The position numbers and the translations under genes are program-made. A model generated the notes under the pieces. That model did not search any database. It saw only the letters and a program-made list of their open reading frames with translations, and had not been told where the DNA came from. From an uncultured Prevotellaceae bacterium (GTDB lineage: Bacteria; Bacteroidota; Bacteroidia; Bacteroidales; Muribaculaceae), in assembly GCA_900322135.1 (NCBI GenBank), contig ONYP01000047.1, forward strand, positions 1 to 40,877: a stretch of 40,877 nt of DNA. The letters run 5' to 3'. This document shows positions 6,419 through 13,931 of the stretch, in pieces; the stretch's first letter is position 1, and the number at the start of each line of letters is the position of its first letter.

Positions 6419-7541
6419 TTATTGATTGTGTGATGAGATGGGACGCGGTAGCGGTGCATACCTCGGTGCCGAGGCGCTCGGCCAGGCGTCCGTAACCGTC
6501 GAGCATGGCCTTGCGCTCGGGTGTGTCGCCGAGCAGTTGGGTCAAGTGGCTGTCGATGCTGTCCACGGTGCACAGGTGCATCAGCAGTTCGGGGATGACG
6601 GGCTCATCGGTGATGAGGTTGGGCAGGGTTACATATTTTCCGGTTAACAGGCGACGATAGAAATTATAGGACCACTTGCTGCCGTTAAAGCGGTAGCAGG
6701 CTACCTGAGGCGTGCCCAGCAGGGCGGTTTCGAGCGTCGCGGTGCCCGAGGTGACCAGCGCCACGCGGGCATGGTGCACGAGCGGATAGGTGGCATCACG
6801 CAACACGGGCACGGCCTGGTCACCGATGACCTCAGCATAGAGACGGTCGTCGATGCTGGGTGCTCCGGCAATGACGGCCTGATACTCGGGATGGCGGGCT
6901 GCCGCCTTGAGCATCAGCGGCAGGTTGTCGCGGATTTCCCTCACACGGGAACCGGGCACGAGGGCGATGATGGGACGGTCGGCAAGACGGTATTGAGCGA
7001 TGAAACCGGAAAAATCGGGGAAATCCTTGCTAGCCTGGGCCACTTCCTGCACCGTGGGATTGCCCACATAGGTTGCCTTGTAATCGCGCACGGCATACCA
7101 GTCGGGCTCGAAGGGCAGAATGCAGTACATGTGGTCGACATAGCGGCGGATGTCCTTGACGCGCCACTCCTTCCACACCCACACCTTGGGCGAAATGAAA
7201 TAGTGCACGGGGATTCCCAAATTGTGGGCATACTTGGCGACCTTGAGGTTAAACGACGGATAATCCACTAGAATCAGCGCTGCAGGTTGCCACTCATCGA
7301 TGGCGCGGCGCGCCGTACCCAGGAAACCCAGGATTTTTCCCAAGTGCTTCACCACATCCATAAAACCCATATAGGCCATGTCGCGGTAATGGATGATGGG
7401 CTGGCAGCCGGCCTGCTCGGCCATCAGGTCACCGCCCAGGAAGCGGAACTCGGCATGGGCATCTTCCTGCTTGAGCGAAGCCATCAGGTGAGAGGCGTGC
7501 AGGTCGCCCGAGGCCTCTCCGGCTATGATGAAGTACTTCAT
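6396..7541 (-). CDS. lpxB: Lipid-A-disaccharide synthase
   Basis: LpxB joins UDP-2,3-diacylglucosamine and lipid X to make the lipid A disaccharide at the inner face of the inner membrane. The 381-residue protein begins IIAGEASGDLHASHL (5-19), a GT19 hallmark, and contains GFMDVVKHLGKIL, VDYPSFNLKVAKYA, YFISPKVWVW, ALVPGSRVREI and VTSGTATLETAL, all in family order. Length matches. Its ATG overlaps the folA stop (ATGA at 7541-7538), which implies translational coupling. It is last in the thyA-folA-lpxB run and its 3' end overlaps the convergent thioesterase gene. Confidence 0.96.
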   Translation of the reverse strand: MKYFIIAGEASGDLHASHLMASLKQEDAHAEFRFLGGDLMAEQAGCQPIIHYRDMAYMGFMDVVKHLGKILGFLGTARRAIDEWQPAALILVDYPSFNLKVAKYAHNLGIPVHYFISPKVWVWKEWRVKDIRRYVDHMYCILPFEPDWYAVRDYKATYVGNPTVQEVAQASKDFPDFSGFIAQYRLADRPIIALVPGSRVREIRDNLPLMLKAAARHPEYQAVIAGAPSIDDRLYAEVIGDQAVPVLRDATYPLVHHARVALVTSGTATLETALLGTPQVACYRFNGSKWSYNFYRRLLTGKYVTLPNLITDEPVIPELLMHLCTVDSIDSHLTQLLGDTPERKAMLDGYGRLAERLGTEVCTATASHLITQSIISRLPPR

Positions 7542-8038
7542 ACCTTGTCGCGTCGTTTTAAGGTCACAAAATCAAACTCATAGGCATTGCGGTGATCGCT
7601 CTGGTGGTGCTCACGCTCCACCTCCTGCCACTCGTCGGGGTCGAGTGCCGGGAAAAACGCGTCGGCGCTTGCCCAGCGGGCATGAATCTGCGTCAGGTGC
7701 AGCACATCGACCAGTGGCAGCGTCTGCTCATAGACCTGTGCCCCGCCGATGATGAAGACGGTGTCGGTCTGTGCGGCAGCGATGGCCTCATCCACGCTGT
7801 GAGCCACGGTTACCCCGGGATATTGCCAATCGGCATTGCGGGTGATGACGATGTTCTGGCGGCCAGGCAGCGGGCGGCGGGGAAAAGACTCGAAGGTCTT
7901 GCGCCCCATGACGATGCTGTAGCCCATGGTCACCTCCTTGAAGTGCTTCATGTCGGCCGGCAGATGGCACAACAGGCCGCCCTGGCGCCCGATGGCCCCG
8001 TTCTCGTCAATAACAACTATCGCCTGAATAGATTTCAT
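7538..8038 (-). CDS. folA: Dihydrofolate reductase
   Basis: DHFR reduces dihydrofolate to tetrahydrofolate with NADPH. The 166-residue sequence shows GAIGRQGGLLCHLPADMKHFK with catalytic D29, VMGRKTFESFP (NADPH-binding), IVITRN, and VFIIGGAQVYEQTL. The residue before HLPAD is cysteine instead of the E. coli tryptophan, as I recall from other Bacteroidota enzymes. It starts 15 bp after the thyA stop and its stop overlaps the lpxB start. Coupling to thyA is classic because ThyA produces dihydrofolate, but thyA here is damaged. Confidence 0.95.
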   Translation of the reverse strand: MKSIQAIVVIDENGAIGRQGGLLCHLPADMKHFKEVTMGYSIVMGRKTFESFPRRPLPGRQNIVITRNADWQYPGVTVAHSVDEAIAAAQTDTVFIIGGAQVYEQTLPLVDVLHLTQIHARWASADAFFPALDPDEWQEVEREHHQSDHRNAYEFDFVTLKRRDKV

Positions 8039-8053
8039 ATCGCTAAGAGATGA

Positions 8054-8783
8054 TTAAACCGACACCACACCCTTGATAGCGGGCCAAGGATCGTAGCCCT
8101 CGAGCGTGAAGTCCTCATACTTGTAGTCGTCGATGCTCTTGACCTCGGGATTGAGCACCATGCGGGGCAGCGGACGCGGCTCGCGCGAGAGTTGCTCCCT
8201 GATCTGGTCAAAGTGGTTGCGATAGATGTGGGCGTCGCCGAAGGTGTGGATAAACTCACCCGGCTCCAATCCAGTGACATGGGCCACCATCATCAGCAAC
8301 AGGGCATAGGACGCGATGTTGAACGGTACGCCCAGGAACAGGTCGGCGCTGCGCTGGTAGAGTTGCAGGCTCAACTTGCCCCTAGCCACATAGAACTGGA
8401 ACAGCGAGTGGCACGGCGGCAGTTTCATCGTCGGTACCTCGGCCACATTCCACGCGCTGACCATGATGCGGCGGCTGTCGGGAGTGTGCTTGATTTGGTC
8501 GATGACCTGGGCAATCTGGTCGATGGTGCCTCCGTGGCCGTCAGGCCAGGCGCGCCACTGACTACCATAGACAGGTCCCAGGTCGCCGTTCTCGTCAGCC
8601 CACTCGTTCCAGATGCGCACGCCATGCTCCTGCAGCCAGCGCACATTGGTGTCGCCGCGCAGGAACCACAGCAGTTCGTAGATGATGGACTTGAGGCACG
8701 CTGCGCGTGCCCGTTCCCGTGCGGTCTTCCTTATCCACGCCATGCTCCATCACATGGCGCACCAGGTCAAGATACTGTTTCAT
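8054..8783 (-). pseudogene. thyA: Thymidylate synthase gene disrupted by an internal deletion of about 65 nt
   Basis: From the ATG at 8783 the frame reads [20 protein letters not shown], then RTGTGTRSV, an intact ThyA N-terminus. After codon GTG (8699-8697) it leaves the family. One base later a second frame resumes ThyA at [14 protein letters not shown] and stays intact to the end (8054), including the catalytic-cysteine motif [10 protein letters not shown]. Compared with E. coli ThyA, 22 residues (66 nt) are expected between these blocks, but only one nucleotide is present. The missing block includes FGxQMRF and TTK. An internal ATG at 8743 opens a 229-residue frame, but its product would lack the phosphate-loop arginine region and is unlikely to be active. 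Confidence 0.85.
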
Positions 8784-8800
8784 CGTTTATCTATGTTGTA

Positions 8801-8822
8801 GAGCCGCAAGGTTCTGCGGCTC
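8801..8822. other. Hairpin in the thyA leader
   Basis: GAGCCGCA (8801-8808) and TGCGGCTC (8815-8822) form a perfect 8-bp stem with a 6-nt loop between the DUF2752 stop and the thyA start. No T run follows on the minus strand, so it is not a convincing terminator. It could stabilise or attenuate the downstream mRNA. Confidence 0.5.
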
Positions 8823-8833
8823 GGTTTATCGTT

Positions 8834-9208
8834 TTACCAGTTGAAGATGTTGCGCAACAGCCACCAGACGAATATCAGAGCCAGTAACACCAGCAAGAGC
8901 AGGTCGGGATTGAAGCGGGCATACAAGCGCGGATTGCGGGTGCGGCGGCTCTCGACAAACAGGCAGAACACAATCCAGGGAATGGCTATCATCAAGATTG
9001 GGTTGAACTTGAACGCTGCCACCACATCACCACGCAGCAGGGCATGGACCGCACGCTGACCGCCACAACCAGGGCATTTATAGCCAGTGAGTGACAAGAA
9101 CCCGCATCGCGGAAAAATTCCAGTTGTTGACGGGTCCAGCGCATAGTAGATGAAGCCAAACACCAGCAGCACAGCGATGGCAACCACCAGAAGGAGCAAA
9201 CGGCGCAT
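8834..9208 (-). CDS. DUF2752 family membrane protein
   Basis: The 124-residue protein has a hydrophobic N-terminus (4-24), then FPRCGFLSLTGYKCPGCGGQRA with the CPGCGG motif at C45-C48 that defines DUF2752, and two further membrane segments. Function is unknown; the cysteine motif suggests metal binding or a redox role. I chose the ATG at 9208 because the frame upstream overlaps the DUF4339/CD225 gene and encodes nothing family-like. It lies 14 bp below that gene, and DUF4339, CD225 and DUF2752 proteins commonly occur together in Bacteroidota. Confidence 0.85.
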   Translation of the reverse strand: MRRLLLLVVAIAVLLVFGFIYYALDPSTTGIFPRCGFLSLTGYKCPGCGGQRAVHALLRGDVVAAFKFNPILMIAIPWIVFCLFVESRRTRNPRLYARFNPDLLLLVLLALIFVWWLLRNIFNW

Positions 9209-9222
9209 GTTGTGGCTCAAGA

Positions 9223-9870
9223 TTACTGGCCAAGCAGCGGAACCAGATAGGCAAACGGCATGCTGATGATGCCCAGGACAATCGAAGCAATGCACCACCA
9301 AGCACTCACCTCGCTGGCACGCTCGGCACCCTCGATGTCTCCCGCATTATACTTGTTCATCACTTTGACTGAATAGATGATGGCCACCACACCTGCTGGC
9401 AGGCAGCACATCAGGGTGGAAATGATGGCCCAGACAAGGTTGGTGGGAGGGCTCTTGGGTTTAGGCTGGACAGGTGCACCTGAAGCCTGCGGCTGAGCTG
9501 CGGGATAAGGATAAGGCTGTTGATAAGGACTCCCGGCGGGCTGGGCAGGAGGCAATGGCTGGCAAGGGCGGCCTGTCACGGCTTCCCGTGGCGGGCGGGC
9601 ATCCTCACGGGCTTCGGGCGCGGCTTCAGCGTGGCTCTCAGCAGCGGCGGGAATCTGCTCGGGAGCAGTCGCTGCTTGGGTGGCTGCCGCAGAAGCATCC
9701 TCCGGTGCCATCTCATACAAGCCCTGCAACTCGGGCAACTCGGTAATCTTGACCCAGTCGGTCATGCCCTCGTGCCATACATAGGCGCGTGATGTGAGCG
9801 CCATCTCTTTAAGGCCGTCAATGTCTACAGGACCCGACTGCACTCCGTTATGGTTAATCCAGTACTGCAT
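9223..9870 (-). CDS. GYF-like (DUF4339) and CD225/dispanin membrane protein
   Basis: The 215-residue protein starts MQYWINHNGVQSGPVD, a DUF4339 (GYF_2) domain with the usual W-x-x-G-M-x-D-W pattern (about 1-50). A long Ala/Pro/Gln-rich linker (about 55-140) contains SPYQQPYPYPAAQPQ. The C-terminus (about 142-215) holds two membrane segments with MCCLPAGVVAIIYSVKV, the CD225 hallmark, followed by NAGDIEGAERAS. The start at 9870 is chosen because the domain begins there and the promoter box lies at 9910-9903, inside the longer frame. It heads the minus-strand run down to lpxB. Function unknown. Confidence 0.85.
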   Translation of the reverse strand: MQYWINHNGVQSGPVDIDGLKEMALTSRAYVWHEGMTDWVKITELPELQGLYEMAPEDASAAATQAATAPEQIPAAAESHAEAAPEAREDARPPREAVTGRPCQPLPPAQPAGSPYQQPYPYPAAQPQASGAPVQPKPKSPPTNLVWAIISTLMCCLPAGVVAIIYSVKVMNKYNAGDIEGAERASEVSAWWCIASIVLGIISMPFAYLVPLLGQ

Positions 9871-9902
9871 AATACTATCTGTTTTTGTTCGTTTGTGGCG
9901 GT

Positions 9903-9910
9903 CAAAGATA
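9903..9910 (-). promoter_or_regulatory. Promoter -7 box for the DUF4339 gene and the downstream run
   Basis: TATCTTTG on the minus strand, 32 bp above the ATG, with a TTTTG about 23 bp further up. Confidence 0.6.
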
Positions 9911-10050
9911 GTGCATTTTTTTGATATCCTCAACAAAAGTCGCGCATTATCTTCACCACAGCAAGGCAAGCAAGCGACAAAGTGCTTTTTTACTTACGGG
10001 CCACTACTTACTTCTGTAATAAGCCCGATGGTTTTTCACTTGCCTGGGCG

Positions 10051-12975
10051 CTAGTTGAAGATGATGTCAATAACAGCATTGACATCGGCGATATTCACCT
10101 CGCCATCGCCATTCACATCGCCAGCCAGGTCTTGGGTTCCGCCTAAGATGATGCCAATAGCCGCATTAATGTCGGCAATGTTCACCTCTCCATCGAGATT
10201 CACATCACCTTTCAATGGCTCAATGGGCACATCACCCGGCAGTACGATTATCTTCTTGGTGCAAGTGAATCCCTTGTATTCCGCTACGAGGTCACACTCG
10301 CCAACAGCGACAGGCGTAATCATCTGCCCGTCAATGTCGAGGATGCCACTTGGACTGGCCGAGAATACAGGCTCAACATACTCTTCCTCATCGTTGGCCC
10401 ATGTGGCGATGACATTAAATCCCAAGGTCTGCCCCACATGCATAATCATGTCGTCATATTCCTCAAAGTCAAGCGCGATTAACGAAGTGATGCTAGTATA
10501 CTCCACCGAATCGATATCGGCCACCAACTCATCATTGGCTGTTCGTCCCAAAGCATAGAACACCAAGTTGCCCTCATAGTTATCAGGAATGACAAAAGTT
10601 GGCTCAGTTTCCCAAGAAGCACTCACCAAGTATCTATCCTCACCCAAGCAAGCAAAGATAAAGAAACTCTCAATATCATCGCTCGTCGCCACTGTAGCAA
10701 CTAAATCCCTATCATACTCATCTTCATTTTTCTCAAGAGACAGATTGATAAATGAGTTTTCAGGCGCATCCTTAAATACAGGCATGCTCACCAATGAAGG
10801 CCCACCACTTTCCAACAAAGCATTAGCAGGTGCCCTGAAACCGCTCGTCGTGAAACAAGGATCCTTTTTGGGCCGTTTCAGGAATCCTGTAATGGCATTC
10901 AGTGTTACATCCCAATGGTGAGTTTTCGTGTGATGGGCATTGCTTTTATATCCTAATACTCCAAGATAAGTATCACTCTGCTCTGTTTTATGTGCGCCAC
11001 TTAGCCCACCCAACTGGCTAGAGAGCGATACGACACCGTCATTTTCCCCATCATAAAACCAATCCATCAACTCAAAACCCAAATGGTCATCCTCAACCAC
11101 CTGATAATTTGGAATCGAAAAGATGTAATTATAGAAAAGTCCATCACCATTCATAGCATAATGACCCACCACTTCGAAATGGGTGCTTTCTTTCATGTAA
11201 GAACCAATCGCATGAACAGGTATACCAGCACAGGTTTTTGAGTTCAACTTTTGGGTAGCATTACTTGCTGGTGCTAAGTCCCCAAATGCAGCGAAGTCAG
11301 GACTTGAAAAATAAGCATACAACAACTTGCATGCCATATTAACAAACGGATTTGGCAAGTACGAACCGGCAAGCAACGCATATAACGCAGGCTTGTAGGT
11401 GTTCGCCAACTGGGAACCATGATGAGGGGAATCTAATGTGATGATGCGGTTGACGGCATCTGGATTAATTTCCTGGGCATAGATTCGTGATAGCACCCCG
11501 CCCATGCTGTGACCCACCAGGTCGTATTTTGAGCTGACAATGCCATATTTTGCCAATTTGTCATACAAGGCTTCAAGATTATTCTGTACCACCTGATGAA
11601 CATATGTATTGTCACTGAATGACGCAGTGTTGGATGCCGGATAGCTTGCATTCAACACCTGGTAATCACGATACCCCCCGGCAATCATCAAGTGGCCTTT
11701 TTGAAGCGCAAAAGTCTCTCCATTGGCCAACACACCATGAACAAGCAACACACCAGGACGCATCACCCTGAACTTCTTGTAGCCTATAATTTCTTTATTC
11801 TGGCTATTGGTTACTCTCACCTCAACGGTAACATCAAGCTCGTTGCTGGTTGAATAACCCTCAGGGAAATCTACAGGCGCGCAATAATCAAATCCATACT
11901 TGCCATTAGGCAGCTTTTTAAAAGTTCCGAAATCACCGATGATTGCAGGATCCGTAACCTCTTGGCCGTCTATTTTGATGACCTTCGTTACTGACTTGAC
12001 ACTGGAAATATCTTCATCAAAATAGATGTACATTCTGGATGCCCCGTCGGCAGTCACACCCTTGGGCTCATCAACCGGGAAAGTATCCTTAAAACCTTTG
12101 CCAAACGCAGTTTTCATCTCTGTTGTGCCTAGGATAAAGAAATCTTTCCATTGGTCAGCATCGCGATACAAATCCTCGGTGCCATACGGCACATGCAGGA
12201 CACATGTATCAGTTGCGACATCTAAGAATACCCCCCACCCTAATTCCACATCAGCGGGATTCATTATTTGGCTATAGATATCTCGTAAGCCTGTACAGGA
12301 TTGGAATGCACCTGCACCGATTGTTTTTACAGATCGAGGTATTGACACGCTCCTCAAATTGCTACAATCATAAAAAGCGCTGTTACCAATAGTGGTAACA
12401 GAATTACCTATTGTAACATTAGCCAAATCTCTACAATAACCAAAAGCGCTGTTACCAATAGTGGTGACAGAATTACCTATTGTGAAATCAGTCAGGCCAC
12501 TACCGGAAAAAGTGCTTTCTCTTATTTCTGTAACGGAGTTGGGAATGGTCACTTTCTTCAAAGTGACGCAATCAAGAAACGCATTACCGCCGATGTATGT
12601 GACTGTACTAGGGATAGTCACGCTAATAAGACTGTCGCACTCCCAGAAAGCCCACCAAGCGATTTCAGTGACAGGTGCCGAGAGGTTGCGGCTTTTCATA
12701 ACAGGCCGCCATATTTCTCCATCACTCTCCCATTCCTCCCATTCAATGGTTACCGTCAACGAAGATTTCACAACCGCATTCTTTATCTCAGGATCGGCAT
12801 AATAGCATGTTGAATAGGTGGCTACGGCATCGGGGCCTAAGCCTTCAATATGAGTAGTGTAATAACAGCCATTTACCTTTGTTTCAATAGTCCAATCTGC
12901 CAGAGCCGGAGATGCAGTAGCAAGCAACATCGACATCAGGAGGGCAAAACGCAGGTAGTGTCTAATCCTTTTCAT
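10051..12975 (-). CDS. Secreted BspA-type LRR / alpha-beta hydrolase / dockerin-like fusion
   Basis: The 974-residue protein has a signal peptide (1-26, cleavage after SPALA). From about 103 to 232 there are BspA/TpLRR repeats of about 23 residues (VTIPNSVTEI, VTIGNSVTTIGNSAF). About 300-405 is a beta-rich linker. About 406-700 is an alpha/beta hydrolase: LLVHGVLANGETF, nucleophile elbow DLVGHSMGG with S490, and TLDSPHHGSQ. D646 (ENDGVVS) and H686 or H687 are plausible remaining triad members. A beta-rich region with an Ig-like segment follows (about 740-912). The C-terminus carries two dockerin-type Ca-binding repeats, GDVNLDGEVNIADINAAI and GDVNGDGEVNIADVNAVI. It is probably an exported lipase or esterase. 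The C-terminal repeats may anchor or sort it. Confidence 0.85.
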   Translation of the reverse strand: MKRIRHYLRFALLMSMLLATASPALADWTIETKVNGCYYTTHIEGLGPDAVATYSTCYYADPEIKNAVVKSSLTVTIEWEEWESDGEIWRPVMKSRNLSAPVTEIAWWAFWECDSLISVTIPSTVTYIGGNAFLDCVTLKKVTIPNSVTEIRESTFSGSGLTDFTIGNSVTTIGNSAFGYCRDLANVTIGNSVTTIGNSAFYDCSNLRSVSIPRSVKTIGAGAFQSCTGLRDIYSQIMNPADVELGWGVFLDVATDTCVLHVPYGTEDLYRDADQWKDFFILGTTEMKTAFGKGFKDTFPVDEPKGVTADGASRMYIYFDEDISSVKSVTKVIKIDGQEVTDPAIIGDFGTFKKLPNGKYGFDYCAPVDFPEGYSTSNELDVTVEVRVTNSQNKEIIGYKKFRVMRPGVLLVHGVLANGETFALQKGHLMIAGGYRDYQVLNASYPASNTASFSDNTYVHQVVQNNLEALYDKLAKYGIVSSKYDLVGHSMGGVLSRIYAQEINPDAVNRIITLDSPHHGSQLANTYKPALYALLAGSYLPNPFVNMACKLLYAYFSSPDFAAFGDLAPASNATQKLNSKTCAGIPVHAIGSYMKESTHFEVVGHYAMNGDGLFYNYIFSIPNYQVVEDDHLGFELMDWFYDGENDGVVSLSSQLGGLSGAHKTEQSDTYLGVLGYKSNAHHTKTHHWDVTLNAITGFLKRPKKDPCFTTSGFRAPANALLESGGPSLVSMPVFKDAPENSFINLSLEKNEDEYDRDLVATVATSDDIESFFIFACLGEDRYLVSASWETEPTFVIPDNYEGNLVFYALGRTANDELVADIDSVEYTSITSLIALDFEEYDDMIMHVGQTLGFNVIATWANDEEEYVEPVFSASPSGILDIDGQMITPVAVGECDLVAEYKGFTCTKKIIVLPGDVPIEPLKGDVNLDGEVNIADINAAIGIILGGTQDLAGDVNGDGEVNIADVNAVIDIIFN

Positions 12976-13073
12976 CAGTGTAATCGTTTAGTGTTTGCCG
13001 CGACGCCAAGCCTAAGGATGCCACGGTGAGGTTAATGTCAAGATAAAAGCGGAAAACTCGCAATGAATTGCAG

Positions 13074-13081
13074 CAAAGATA
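13074..13081 (-). promoter_or_regulatory. Promoter -7 box of the LRR-lipase gene
   Basis: TATCTTTG on the minus strand, leaving a leader of about 90 nt before the ATG at 12975, longer than most leaders in this window. Confidence 0.5.
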
Positions 13082-13130
13082 CACATTTTGGGTGAAATCA
13101 CCAAGCAAATGACTCAAAATCAAGGAGAAT

Positions 13131-13823
13131 TCAGTTCACCAGCCACACGATGGCATACCATAACGGAGGGACGAGCAGGGCGGGCAGCATGTTGAGCACA
13201 TGGCAGTCCTTGATGCGCAGCAGCGACAGGCCCGAGCCCGTGATGAGCAGGCCGCCTACGATGAGCAGTTCGGCCATCAACGCCTCACTCACGGCCTGGC
13301 TCGAGAGCATCGCCACGCAGTAGAACAGGCCCTGCCACAGCAGCAGTACGGGTGCAGCCAGCAGCATGCCGATGCCGTAGGTCGAGCCGAAGATGGTCGC
13401 CGTCACCAGGTCGAGGGTAGCGTTGGTGAACAGGAAGGTGTTGTCGCCCTTGAGTGCGCTGATGACAGGCCCCAACATCGACAAGGGGCCGATGCAATAG
13501 ACCAGTGTCGCCGTCGCCAAGCCGTCGGCAAGCTGGGCACCGTTGCCGTGCCTGCTCTTGCGCTCGACGAGGCGGTGGAAACGCCCGTCGATATCAAGCG
13601 CGACACCCACGACGCTGCCGATGGCCATCGCCGCAATAAACAGCACGGGATATTGGCTCTTGGGCAGGTTGGTTACCACCGCGTTCAGCCCGATGGCGAA
13701 GCATGCCAACCCCAGCGCGTCATAGAGCACCTGCTTGTATTTCTCCTTGATGCCCTTGTGCAAGGCAACCCCGATGAGGGTCCCTGTCACAATCGTGCAT
13801 GTATTGACTATAGTTCCAATCAT
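13131..13823 (-). CDS. DUF554 family membrane protein
   Basis: The 230-residue protein begins MIGTIVNTCTIVTGTLIG, the typical DUF554 (YdfK-like) start, and has about seven membrane segments, with conserved VYCIGPLSMLGP and ITGSGLSLL. Members are uncharacterised and sometimes described as possible transporters. The length is normal. It is monocistronic, divergent from the GH89 gene, and has its own promoter box at 13854-13847. Function remains unknown. Confidence 0.85.
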   Translation of the reverse strand: MIGTIVNTCTIVTGTLIGVALHKGIKEKYKQVLYDALGLACFAIGLNAVVTNLPKSQYPVLFIAAMAIGSVVGVALDIDGRFHRLVERKSRHGNGAQLADGLATATLVYCIGPLSMLGPVISALKGDNTFLFTNATLDLVTATIFGSTYGIGMLLAAPVLLLWQGLFYCVAMLSSQAVSEALMAELLIVGGLLITGSGLSLLRIKDCHVLNMLPALLVPPLWYAIVWLVN

Positions 13824-13846
13824 AATCAGATATCAATTTTGAGCCG

Positions 13847-13854
13847 CAAAATTA
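13847..13854 (-). promoter_or_regulatory. Promoter -7 box of the DUF554 gene
   Basis: TAATTTTG on the minus strand, 24 bp above the ATG at 13823. Confidence 0.5.
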
Positions 13855-13898
13855 TTGAAAAAAAATGAGCCACAAACGGTGTGTGAAGGAATTATCAC

Positions 13899-13906
13899 TA
13901 TATTTG
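13899..13906 (+). promoter_or_regulatory. Promoter -7 box of the GH89 gene
   Basis: TATATTTG, 25 bp above the ATG at 13932. The -33 element is not clear. Confidence 0.45.
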
Positions 13907-13931
13907 CGTTCTCTATCACCTATTTAAGACA

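Noticed and set aside
8054-8743. Functional short ThyA from the internal ATG
   Set aside because: The frame lacks the N-terminal dUMP phosphate-loop block, and its first 16 residues are the wrong reading of the original N-terminus.
8801-8822. Riboswitch in front of thyA
   Set aside because: Only one 8-bp hairpin is present, without conserved riboswitch elements. It was kept only as a simple hairpin.
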